A DNA stretch of 50,080 nt. It comes from CAYWKU01 sp964459325 (lineage in GTDB: Bacteria; RBG-13-61-14; CAYWKU01). The notes under the pieces were generated by a model. The model had not been told where the DNA came from. It saw only the letters and a program-made list of their open reading frames with translations, and searched no databases. Position numbers and translations under genes: made by a program. The stretch lies in assembly GCA_964459325.1 (NCBI GenBank), contig CAYWKU010000025.1, positions 1 through 50,080 of the forward strand, written 5' to 3'. How positions within the stretch are numbered: the first letter of the stretch is position 1; the number at the start of each line of letters is the position of its first letter. Shown here piece after piece: positions 1 to 7,358 of the stretch.

Positions 1-67
1 CGATGAAGGTCAACACATCCCAAACGAAAAATCATAATTCTGCAACGGCCTCTATTATTAAACTCAC

Positions 68-113
68 TTGACATTTCTTAATTCGTAAATCTAATCTATA
101 TAACGTTCGTTAT
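68..113 (+). promoter_or_regulatory. Putative promoter and operator upstream of the acyl-CoA dehydrogenase
   Basis: A perfect TTGACA -35 box lies at 68-73; the best -10 at 17-18 bp spacing is weak (TAATCT, 92-97). Just downstream, 100-113 is an inverted repeat with 6-bp arms (ATAACG, two bases, CGTTAT), where a TetR-type repressor could block transcription. Such operators are common before beta-oxidation genes, but no regulator gene is visible here. The first 67 bases show nothing recognisable. Confidence 0.45.
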
Positions 114-171
114 TCGCGGGAGTAGGCGAAGTTTACTCCGATTAATTTTTATTTTCTTAAGGAGTGCCGAT

Positions 172-1320
172 ATGCTGGAGAGAAACATTTTCAGTGAAGA
201 ACACGAGATTTTCCGCAATGCCTTCCGCAAGTTCGCGGAGAAAGAGGTGGTTCCTCACCAGGAGGAATGGATTAAACAGGGCCAGGTTTCCCGGGAAATC
301 TGGAAGAAATGCGGCGAGCAGGGGTTCTTATGCCCCTGGGTCGAGGAGGACTACGGCGGCTCCGGCGCCGATTTCTACTTTTCCATAGTCATCGCCGAAG
401 AGCTGGCGAGGGTGGGAGAATCCGGCCTGGCGCTCAACCTTCACTCCGATATCGTGGTGCCGTACATCCACAGCTTCGGTAGTGAAGAGCAGAAAAAGAA
501 ATGGCTGCCCGGATGCGTTTCGGGGGACACGATAACCGCCGTGGCCATGACCGAGCCCGATACCGGGAGCGATTTGGCCGCCATGAGAGCTACCGCCAAA
601 CGGGACGGCGACGAGTGGGTAATAAACGGCCAGAAGACTTTCATATCCAACGGCTGGCTTTGCGACTTGTGCGTAGTGGCCTGCCGCACCGAAACGGAAA
701 AAGGAGAGGGGCACGGAGGGTTTTCACTGTTCGTGGTAGAAGACGGCACGCCGGGGTTCGTAAAGCTGCGCAAGCTGGAAAAAATCGGTATGAAATCCCA
801 GGACACCTCGGAGCTGCTTTTCGAAGATTGCCGGGTACCCGCCTTCAACCTGCTCGGCGAGGAGGGCAAAGGTTTTTACTACCTGATGGAAAAGCTCCAG
901 CAGGAGCGGTTGATGATAGCGGTGGGCGCTCAGTGTGCCGCCGAGAAAGCGCTGGACATTACCATCGATTACGCCAAGGAGAGGAAGGCCTTCGGGAGAC
1001 CGCTCACCAAGTTCCAGTCGCTGAAGTTCCGGCTGGTGGACATGGCCACGGAAATAGCCATCTGCCGGACTTTCGTGGACAAGTTGATTCAGGCCCACGT
1101 TGAGGGCAAGAACGTGGTGATGGAAACCTGCATGGCAAAATACTGGGTTACCGAGATGCTCAAAAAGGTGGTGGACGAAGGCGTCCAATTCCACGGGGGC
1201 TACGGATACATGATGGAGTACCCCATCGCCAAGGCGTTCCTGGACGCAAGGGTGCAGACAATCTACGCAGGCACCACCGAGATAATGAAGGAGATAGTCG
1301 GAAGAAGTATGGGGCTTTGA
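172..1320 (+). CDS. Acyl-CoA dehydrogenase, long-chain/isovaleryl-like
   Basis: FAD-dependent acyl-CoA dehydrogenase (382 aa, full family length) forming the trans-2-enoyl-CoA in fatty- or branched-acyl-CoA breakdown, passing electrons to an electron-transfer flavoprotein. The N-terminal helical domain is followed by the FAD-binding MTEPDTGSD motif (about residues 126-134), the KAFGRP segment and a C-terminal HGGYGYM-EYP block. The usual catalytic Glu of medium/short-chain enzymes is absent (YAGT instead of YEGT, near residue 367); instead Glu245 in QQERLM sits where long-chain and isovaleryl-CoA dehydrogenases carry their catalytic base. AGGAG lies 7 bases before the ATG. The gene stands alone, convergent with the next one. 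Chain length of the substrate cannot be read from sequence. Confidence 0.93.
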   Translation: MLERNIFSEEHEIFRNAFRKFAEKEVVPHQEEWIKQGQVSREIWKKCGEQGFLCPWVEEDYGGSGADFYFSIVIAEELARVGESGLALNLHSDIVVPYIHSFGSEEQKKKWLPGCVSGDTITAVAMTEPDTGSDLAAMRATAKRDGDEWVINGQKTFISNGWLCDLCVVACRTETEKGEGHGGFSLFVVEDGTPGFVKLRKLEKIGMKSQDTSELLFEDCRVPAFNLLGEEGKGFYYLMEKLQQERLMIAVGAQCAAEKALDITIDYAKERKAFGRPLTKFQSLKFRLVDMATEIAICRTFVDKLIQAHVEGKNVVMETCMAKYWVTEMLKKVVDEGVQFHGGYGYMMEYPIAKAFLDARVQTIYAGTTEIMKEIVGRSMGL

Positions 1321-1326
1321 GGCGTT

Positions 1327-2175
1327 TTAACCTTTTTGGCCACGCACTCGGCTTTCAATATTTTTCAAAACCGACTCCGTACCGGAGGTTATGGCGTCTA
1401 TTATCCCCTTAGCGCTCTCGATTTTATGTATAATACCGACGGCCATTCCGGCCATTGCGTCGGAATGGACCTCTTCCTTGAGCATTCTTCCCTGAGCCGA
1501 GCCGCGGGGGACCACGTGGGTGTCGGTGTCCTTCGCTCTGACAATAGCATCCTTCCATTCCTGGTCCGCGTCGCATTCTTCGGCTGCAATAAACCGGGTG
1601 CCTATCTGCACTCCGGCAGCCCCGAGCGCCATGGCGGCTATCAGTCCGCGGGAATCGACAATTCCTCCGGCGGCAACTACCGGCACGTCCACCGCATCCA
1701 CAACCCCCGGAATGAGCACCATTGTGGAGACCCTGTCCTTGGCCACCATGCCGCCGCTTTCGCCGCCCTCGGCGATTATGGCGTCAACACCCAGGTCCTC
1801 TACTTTAACGGCCTGTTTTGCCGAGGCCACCACGTGCATGACCTTTGAGCCCGCCCTTTTTAACGCTTCAACCGCCGGGGAGGGGTTGCCGGCGGCGGTG
1901 ACCACCACCGGCACGGACTCCTCAATTATTATATTCATCCTCTGTTCGAGGTCGCTGACGTGCATGGGCAGGTTCACAGCAAAAGGCTTGTTGGTGAGCT
2001 CCTTGATTCTGCTTATCTGCTCGTGCCAGTTGTCGATGTCCAGTCTCTGCCCCAGGGTGCCCAGAGCTCCCGCTTCGCTGACCGCCGCCACCAGCTCGGC
2101 GCCGGCGATGAACATCATGCCTCCCTGAATAATCGGGTAGTCGATTTCCAATAGTCGCGTAAGGTCGTTTTCCAT
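1327..2175 (-). CDS. FabK/nitronate monooxygenase-fold FMN protein lacking the conserved histidine
   Basis: TIM-barrel flavoprotein of the FabK / 2-nitropropane dioxygenase family (282 aa), with the N-terminal PIIQGGM motif (residues 14-20), the GGES-GG loop (137-142) and the AAGGI phosphate-binding segment (168-172). In nitronate monooxygenases and in FabK the glycine pair is followed by the active-site His; here residue 143 is Met (GGESGGM). So either the reaction differs or a different residue acts. Start ATG with GGAGG 7 bases upstream. It is convergent with the acyl-CoA dehydrogenase, 6 bp apart, suggesting but not proving a shared role in acyl-CoA metabolism. Family assignment is firm; neither enoyl-ACP reductase nor nitronate oxidation should be assumed. 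Confidence 0.85.
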   Translation of the reverse strand: MENDLTRLLEIDYPIIQGGMMFIAGAELVAAVSEAGALGTLGQRLDIDNWHEQISRIKELTNKPFAVNLPMHVSDLEQRMNIIIEESVPVVVTAAGNPSPAVEALKRAGSKVMHVVASAKQAVKVEDLGVDAIIAEGGESGGMVAKDRVSTMVLIPGVVDAVDVPVVAAGGIVDSRGLIAAMALGAAGVQIGTRFIAAEECDADQEWKDAIVRAKDTDTHVVPRGSAQGRMLKEEVHSDAMAGMAVGIIHKIESAKGIIDAITSGTESVLKNIESRVRGQKG

Positions 2176-2499
2176 AATCGCCTCCTATCACCTGTGAATA
2201 TACTGAAAATTTTACAAAAACTTGTCTTCCGGAGCGTCTCCGTCGCCTGAACGGCACAAATATAATTACATATCGGTCGGTTATGGGATATTTGCGTCAG
2301 CGGAGGCACGTTGCCGGCTTTATTACTTAAAATAATGTGCCTGTAATTAACTTACCACTCTTCGCGAAACTGTCAAGTTTGTGCATTCGGAAGCGGCGGA
2401 TTTAAGGGCGTGCTTTCAGGCCGGTTTGTACAAAATCCCGAGGCGTGATAATCTTCAAAATACTTTGTTCAAAAGAAAAAGGGCCTCAGTTTTCAATTA

Positions 2500-2523
2500 G
2501 ACAAGGGGTTTAAACCCCTTGTC
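2500..2523. repeat. 24-bp perfect palindrome in the mgtE leader
   Basis: A perfect dyad with arms GACAAGGGGTTT and AAACCCCTTGTC ends 25 bases before the mgtE ATG (2549). It lacks a following T-run, so it is not a standard terminator; it may be an operator or a cruciform/hairpin in the leader. The rest of the 2176-2548 gap holds no gene I can support. A weak promoter-like pair (TTGTAC at 2425, GATAAT 15 bases on) lies upstream. No M-box magnesium riboswitch motif is recognisable. Confidence 0.55.
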
Positions 2524-2548
2524 CGAGGTTTCTTGTGGGAACATACCA

Positions 2549-3892
2549 ATGGAGCAGCCGCACGATATAGACGAGTTGAACAGCCTGGTGGCGGAAGGCG
2601 CCGACCGGGAAATACGCGCATTCCTGCGGATAATTCACCCGGCGGATATAGCCGACCTGGTGGAGTCTCTGGACGATGCGGGTAGAAAGCGCCTTTTCGA
2701 GGTGATGGACCCTCAAATCGCGGGGCACGTGGTCAGCGAGCTGGAAGACCCGTACCTGGAGGAGTTCCTCGAGAAACTCCGCCCCGAGGAAATATCCAAA
2801 CTCGTCGAGGGCATGGATTCCGACGACGCCGCCGACATCCTGAACAAGCTCCCGGAGGAGCAATCGCGGGCGGTCATGGGTTTCATGGACTCTCAGGCGG
2901 TGGCCGAGGTCGGGGAGCTGCTGCTCTACCCGGAAGACACCGCCGGCGGCATCATGCAGGCCGAGGTACTGGCGCTCAACGAAAACACTACCGTAGCCCG
3001 GGCCACGGACGAAATCCGCGCTCAGGCGGAAGGACTCGGCGAGCTGCATAATGTATATATCACCGACGATGAAGACAAATTGAAGGGTGTGGCGCCGCTC
3101 CGCTCCCTGATACTGGCAGGCCCGGATACAAAGCTCAAAGACATAATGAAATCCAACATAGTCAGCACCGAAGTGTACGCCGACCAGGAGGAGGTGGCGG
3201 ACCTTTTCCGCCATTACGACCTGGTCAGCCTACCCGTGGTGGACGAAAACGGAGTCCTCATGGGCCGGGTAACCGTCGACGACGTCATGGACGTAATGGA
3301 AGAGGAGGCGGACGAGGATTTCCTGAAAATGGCCGGAAGTGTAGAGGAGGAGATGTTCTCCAGCTTCGGGAAAAGCCTGGTGGCGAGGTTCCCGTGGCTC
3401 CTGGCCACCTGGTTCGGCGGCTTGTTGACTGCACTTATTTTGACCAAATTCGAGGCGACCTTCGACGAGTTTCTCATTTTCATCCCCTTCCTGCCGCTCA
3501 TACTGGCCATGGGCGGAAACGTGGGCGCTCAGTCGGCCACCATAGTGGTGCGCGGCCTTGCAACCGGGAGGCTGGACGACAGGTTGATGTGGAAGGTGGT
3601 GGGTAAGGAGATGCTTCTGGGGCTGGCCATGGGCGCCATTTATGGTTTATTGCTGGGAGCTTACGCGCTCTATCGGGGCCAGGGGCCGCATGTGGTGGCA
3701 CTGATTATAGGTGTAAGTCTTACCATTGAGCTGGGTCTGGCGGCTACCAGCGGAGTTCTGTTGCCGATTGTTTTCCATCGCCTCAAAACCGACCCGGCGC
3801 TGGCGACCGCCCCATTCATCACAACGTTCATGGATATAATAGGAGCCAGCCTATACTTCACGCTGGCTCTGGTGGTGCTTACCGGGTGGTGA
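2549..3892 (+). CDS. mgtE: Magnesium transporter MgtE
   Basis: Mg2+ channel/transporter (447 aa from this ATG). The order is that of the family: acidic superhelical N domain (about residues 10-125, with HPADIADL), a CBS pair (about 130-250), then five predicted membrane segments (about 285-445) containing the signature GGNVGAQSATIVVR that lines the pore. The N and CBS domains sense cytosolic Mg2+ and gate the pore. An upstream in-frame TTG (2519) exists but lies inside the palindrome, so ATG 2549 is preferred although its ribosome site (GTGGGA) is weak. It overlaps recO by 7 bases, so the two are probably co-transcribed. Confidence 0.95.
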   Translation: MEQPHDIDELNSLVAEGADREIRAFLRIIHPADIADLVESLDDAGRKRLFEVMDPQIAGHVVSELEDPYLEEFLEKLRPEEISKLVEGMDSDDAADILNKLPEEQSRAVMGFMDSQAVAEVGELLLYPEDTAGGIMQAEVLALNENTTVARATDEIRAQAEGLGELHNVYITDDEDKLKGVAPLRSLILAGPDTKLKDIMKSNIVSTEVYADQEEVADLFRHYDLVSLPVVDENGVLMGRVTVDDVMDVMEEEADEDFLKMAGSVEEEMFSSFGKSLVARFPWLLATWFGGLLTALILTKFEATFDEFLIFIPFLPLILAMGGNVGAQSATIVVRGLATGRLDDRLMWKVVGKEMLLGLAMGAIYGLLLGAYALYRGQGPHVVALIIGVSLTIELGLAATSGVLLPIVFHRLKTDPALATAPFITTFMDIIGASLYFTLALVVLTGW

Positions 3893-4671
3893 TTAATTTG
3901 CGCCGGGGTAAGGCCGAAGGGATTATAATTAACATCCGCCCCAGCGGGGAGGCCGACCTGGTGCTGCGGATATTCACCCCCGGCCAGGGGCCGGTGAGGG
4001 CGGTGGCCCGGAAAGCGCTCCGCAGCACCCGCCGGTTCGGAGGGCGCATACTCCTATTTAACCACCTACTTTTCGATTACTCCCGCCGGAGTGACGACTA
4101 CCTCTATTTCATCGAAGATACGCAACTTGCCGAGACCTTTCCCGGAATATTCTCCGACCCGGTGAACTTCGGTAAAACCGCGCTTTTCTCGGAACTGGCG
4201 CTGGCGGCATGGGGGGAAGGCGAGCCGGGGGAAAGGCCTTACCGGTTTCTGCTCGAATTCCTGCGCCGGGCCGAAGAGGGCGCCGAAAGCCCCGACCGGT
4301 ACGTGCTGGACGCCTTCGAGCTGCTGGGAATACTCGGACACCGGCCCGTGCTCGACGTATGCGCATCGTGCGGCGGAAAGCTCGGCCCATCGCGATGGTA
4401 CAGCGTCAACGAGGGCGGCACGGTATGCGCCGGTTGCGCCGAAGCCGAAAGGTTCCGGCTGGCGGACAGGGGCACGCCGCCGGTCAAAGTGAGCGTCCCG
4501 GTTATAAAAACGCTGTCGGAGGGGTTTAAAACACCTGAGAAAAACCTTAATAGGGTGAAATTCAGCAAAAAATCCCGCGCCGAAGCCGAAAATCTGTGGA
4601 AAAATCACGTCCGGGCACTCCTCGGCCGCACCCCCAAAAGCATGCGCTACCTGGACGAAATGGCGGGGTGA
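3886..4671 (+). CDS. recO: DNA repair protein RecO
   Basis: Recombination mediator that helps load RecA on SSB-coated DNA and anneals strands in the RecFOR pathway. The N-terminal OB-fold region (KAEGIIINIRPSGEADLV, residues 10-27), the central helical part and a zinc site (CASC at about 153-156, CAGC at about 177-180) match RecO, and 261 aa is usual. Start is GTG, either 3886 or 3889, inside the end of mgtE, so translation is probably coupled. The ORF ends before a roughly 1-kb gene-poor stretch; I see no strong terminator directly after it. Confidence 0.92.
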   Translation: MVINLRRGKAEGIIINIRPSGEADLVLRIFTPGQGPVRAVARKALRSTRRFGGRILLFNHLLFDYSRRSDDYLYFIEDTQLAETFPGIFSDPVNFGKTALFSELALAAWGEGEPGERPYRFLLEFLRRAEEGAESPDRYVLDAFELLGILGHRPVLDVCASCGGKLGPSRWYSVNEGGTVCAGCAEAERFRLADRGTPPVKVSVPVIKTLSEGFKTPEKNLNRVKFSKKSRAEAENLWKNHVRALLGRTPKSMRYLDEMAG

Positions 4672-4867
4672 GCCGACACGAGTGATACGAATTCGGACTT
4701 GTGGAGGCCATTGCACAACGGAAAATCGTAACGCCACCGTCCCGGCGGCGTCTTATAAGTTGTTGATTTTAAACAACCTTCTTTTGCTGGCGAGCCTGAC
4801 GACCTGTAAGAGACGCTGGCGTTCCCCCAAAGTGCAATTCTGCAACAGTATCAGGCTCAACATCTAC

Positions 4868-4894
4868 TTGTTTACACCTCTTTTTAATTATAAG
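4868..4894 (+). promoter_or_regulatory. Putative sigma-70 promoter for the leader-peptide transcript
   Basis: TTGTTT (4868-4873), 15-bp spacer, TATAAG (4889-4894), about 10 bases ahead of the alternating hairpins and the 17-codon ORF. Between recO and this site (4672-4867) I find no gene; only a short GTTGTT/AACAAC dyad at 4757-4775. Confidence 0.45.
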
Positions 4895-4903
4895 ATAGCT
4901 AGT

Positions 4904-4933
4904 GGGAGGCGTTCGTGCCTCCTCGAAAGGAGG
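4904..4933 (+). promoter_or_regulatory. Alternative hairpins that can hide or expose a Shine-Dalgarno
   Basis: GGAGGC (4905-4910) can pair with GCCTCC (4917-4922); the same CCTCC (4918-4922) can instead pair with GGAGG (4929-4933), the ribosome binding site of the 17-codon ORF at 4940. The two hairpins exclude each other, a layout typical of translational switches or attenuators. Pairing is direct from sequence; switching is inferred. Confidence 0.5.
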
Positions 4934-4939
4934 TCAAAA

Positions 4940-4993
4940 ATGACCAAACTTTTGAGGAAGGCGCGTCCCCAAGCTTATTGCTATATAGGATAA
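4940..4993 (+). CDS. 17-residue leader-type peptide
   Basis: ATG preceded by a near-perfect ribosome site (AAAGGAGGTC, about 5-6 bases away) opens the short ORF MTKLLRKARPQAYCYIG. The N-terminal half is basic, the tail aromatic with one Cys. It has its own plausible promoter and switch-like hairpins upstream. I do not recognise a family; it may be a leader peptide, a secreted signal or simply a micro-protein. The strong translation signals are what support it. Confidence 0.45.
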   Translation: MTKLLRKARPQAYCYIG

Positions 4994-5242
4994 CATCGGG
5001 CTAAACATCCTGTTCAATTAAAGTCTGATGCCCTATAAGTAGATCTTGGGGGATAATAAAATAAAGCAGGTGTCCGTTCCGCCTACAGGATGGAGTGGAA
5101 ACGATAAACATCTGCCGCGCCTCCCCTTTAAATGCTGGCGAGTGGCCCATCCATCGCCAGGTGGATGGTGAACGGGTTTGATATGATTCGGCTCGCCTGA
5201 TTCCGAAGAATAAAACCGCCCTCCACGCTCCTTTTGCACGAG
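4994..5242. other. Gene-free spacer
   Basis: No convincing coding region on either strand. One hairpin with 7-bp arms (CCATCCA 5147-5153, TGGATGG 5162-5168) is present. The 82-codon minus-strand reading frame across this stretch lacks a good ribosome site and family features. Confidence 0.5.
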
Positions 5243-5271
5243 TTGACAAGGGCCGGTTTGTTGATTAGAAT
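5243..5271 (+). promoter_or_regulatory. Strong sigma-70 promoter upstream of the metV leader
   Basis: TTGACA (5243-5248), exactly 17 bp, TAGAAT (5266-5271): a near-consensus housekeeping promoter directed toward metV. Transcription would start near 5278, leaving a leader of about 400 nt before the metV ATG. Confidence 0.7.
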
Positions 5272-5277
5272 TGATGC

Positions 5278-5677
5278 ATTCCGGCGTCGGCGTATTACCG
5301 GCGGCTAAGATTCATCGGCCTCCAGCCGCGAATCCGGACGCAGGCTGATTTATCTAAATACCCGGAACGCAAGCGAAAATCAGCCCGAGGCCAATCGGCC
5401 CGGGTTTTGGTAGCGACAGTTGACTAGGCCCGTCGCGGCATTTCAGAATAAGCGCCTCCGACACGTTTGAAATGAAGAAATCCGTCCAGTAGAACCGGCA
5501 AGGCAAAGTCACAAGCCCCTGAAATTCGCCGCAAGCGGTCGGGCCGCTCGAAAAAAAACCAAAAACGCCCCGGTTTCAGGCACTTACGCTGCTTTGCTCA
5601 ATCGGCGCCGACGGATACGGGATGAATCCCCGCCTGCTGAAACCACGGGGCGGGAAATCCATAAGAGGTGGCATGAT
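5278..5677 (+). ncRNA. Long structured leader (candidate cis-regulatory RNA) of metVF
   Basis: About 400 nt without coding potential between the promoter and metV. Clear secondary structure: a two-tier hairpin (GGCCTC 5317-5322 with GAGGCC 5387-5392, enclosing GGCTGATTT 5343-5351 with AAATCAGCC 5377-5385); AGCGG/CCGCT near 5534; and a long stem CCCCG-GTTTCAG (5568-5579) with CTGAAAC-CGGGG (5637-5650, CA bulge), ending 28 bases before the ATG. I could not match it to the cobalamin, SAM, THF, glycine or c-di-GMP riboswitches or to 6S RNA by eye, so class and ligand are unknown. It might instead be a separate small RNA. Confidence 0.45.
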
Positions 5678-6346
5678 ATGATAACTGCAGAGCGAAAACC
5701 GTTCGAGGAAATACTCGAGCTTATAGGCGACCGGCGTAAAATCATGCTTGCCGGATGCGGCACATGCGTTACAGTATGCGGCGCCGGCGGCGAGCGGGAG
5801 GTGGACGTGCTGGCCTCGCAGCTAAAAACGCACTTCAAAAAGAAGGGCGAGGACATCGAAATAAGGCGGATTTCCCCGAAGCGCCAGTGCGACATCGAGT
5901 TCATCGAGGACATGCGCGAGTACACCGAAGGCGCCGATTGCATCCTCAGCATGGCGTGCGGCGCGGGCATCCAGTTGGCCGCTGAAGTCTATAAGGACGT
6001 ACCCGTGCTCCCCGCCGTCAACACCAGATTTATCGGGGCCGCCGAAGAAGCCGGAACATGGATAGAGCGCTGCCACGGTTGCGGCGATTGCGTGCTGGGG
6101 CTGACCGGCGGCATATGCCCTATCGCCCGATGCGCCAAGAGCCTGTTGAACGGGCCGTGCGGCGGAAGCCAGAACGGGTACTGCGAAATAAACCCCGACG
6201 TCCCCTGCGCGTGGCACCTGATAGTCGAGCGGTTGACCGAAAGGGGGATGCTGGATATTCTGCAAAAGGTTCAACCCGCCCGGAACTGGTGGAAAGACCG
6301 CTCCAGCGGGCCTCGTAAAATAGTCCGGGAGGACATGCGAAGATGA
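5678..6346 (+). CDS. metV: Methylenetetrahydrofolate reductase C-terminal (MetV) subunit
   Basis: MetV-type zinc/iron-sulfur protein (222 aa) that partners MetF in the methyl branch of the Wood-Ljungdahl pathway and passes electrons to its flavin. Cysteine clusters are all present: GCGTCVTVC near the N-terminus, SMACGAG mid-protein, then CHGCGDC and CPIARCAKSLLNGPCGG. An in-frame start 28 codons upstream would lie in the structured leader and add an unrelated basic stretch; the ATG at 5678 has GAGGTGG at suitable distance and begins with family-like sequence. Its stop overlaps the metF start (ATGA), so translation is coupled. Confidence 0.9.
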   Translation: MITAERKPFEEILELIGDRRKIMLAGCGTCVTVCGAGGEREVDVLASQLKTHFKKKGEDIEIRRISPKRQCDIEFIEDMREYTEGADCILSMACGAGIQLAAEVYKDVPVLPAVNTRFIGAAEEAGTWIERCHGCGDCVLGLTGGICPIARCAKSLLNGPCGGSQNGYCEINPDVPCAWHLIVERLTERGMLDILQKVQPARNWWKDRSSGPRKIVREDMRR

Positions 6347-7260
6347 GCAAGCTCAAAAAAGTTCTCGAATCAGGACAGTTTGCCGTAACCGCCGAATGCG
6401 GCCCCCCCAAGGGCTCGGACACTTCCGAGTTTCTTCACCACGCCAAAGGCATGAACGATTATTGCGAGGGGATTAACATAACCGACTGCCCCAGCGCCAA
6501 CGTCAGGATGAGCAGCCTGGGATGCGCCATCCAGCTGATGCAGAACGGTCTCGAGCCGGTGCTTCAGATGACCTGCCGTGACCGCAACCGGGTGGCGCTA
6601 CAGTGCGACCTGCTGACCGCCGCGTCGTTCAAAATACCCAACGTGCTGCTCATATCGGGCGACCATACATGCCTGGCGGAAACACAGGGAGCCAAGGCGG
6701 TCTTCGACCTGGACAGCATGAACCTGTTGCAGGTCGGGCGCCGGATGCGCGAGGAGAAGAAGCTGCTGGGCGACGAAAAGGAGTTTTCCGGCGACTTCGA
6801 CATGTTCCTCGGCGCCGTGGCCAATCCGTTTGCCGACCCCTTCGAGTTCCGGCCCGTCAGGCTGGCAAAGAAGATTAACGCCGGCGCCCGGTTCATTCAG
6901 ACCCAGTGCATTTACGACATGGAGCGTTTCCGGGATTATATGAAGAAGGTCGTGGATATGGGCCTGCACGAGAAGGTGTACATCCTTGCGGGAATTACCC
7001 CCCTGCGCTCCTTCGGCATGGCCAAGTTCATGGCGAACAACGTGGCGGGCATCAGCATTCCGGAAGACATCCTCCAACGGCTTAAGGACGCGGGCAAGGA
7101 AAACGCCGCAAAAGAAGGCTACAATCTGGCCATCGAGCAGATACAACAGATGAAGGAAATCGAGGGCATCAAGGGCGTGCACGTAATGGCCATCGGCCAG
7201 GAGGACAAGGCGCCGGACATCGTAAAGGACGCAGGTCTCGCCCCGAGACCGAGCGTGTAA
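6343..7260 (+). CDS. metF: Methylenetetrahydrofolate reductase MetF
   Basis: FAD-containing TIM-barrel enzyme (305 aa) reducing 5,10-methylene-THF to 5-methyl-THF. Visible family blocks are TAECGPPKGSD near the N-terminus (folate-binding Glu), LQMTCRDRNR (about residues 70-79), LLISGDH and FIQTQCIYD. It starts inside the metV stop codon, and a GltD/MvhD-type flavoprotein follows 98 bp downstream, the set expected for an acetogenic-type reductase that takes electrons from a partner complex rather than directly from NADPH. In this setting it could serve CO2 fixation or run oxidatively. Confidence 0.92.
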   Translation: MSKLKKVLESGQFAVTAECGPPKGSDTSEFLHHAKGMNDYCEGINITDCPSANVRMSSLGCAIQLMQNGLEPVLQMTCRDRNRVALQCDLLTAASFKIPNVLLISGDHTCLAETQGAKAVFDLDSMNLLQVGRRMREEKKLLGDEKEFSGDFDMFLGAVANPFADPFEFRPVRLAKKINAGARFIQTQCIYDMERFRDYMKKVVDMGLHEKVYILAGITPLRSFGMAKFMANNVAGISIPEDILQRLKDAGKENAAKEGYNLAIEQIQQMKEIEGIKGVHVMAIGQEDKAPDIVKDAGLAPRPSV

Positions 7261-7358
7261 CCGGAGCCGGTAGGGATGAGTCCCCGGCATATTCGGATAT
7301 TAATTCAGCCGGTTTTTTAAAAAGATTCCGGCTTACGGATAAAGGGAGAGCGATAGCC

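Noticed and set aside
2176..2548. M-box (Mg2+) riboswitch upstream of mgtE
   Set aside because: The conserved M-box core is not recognisable; only the palindrome stands out.
5001..5249. 82-codon minus-strand ORF
   Set aside because: No ribosome site or family resemblance, and it covers hairpins and reaches the metV leader promoter.
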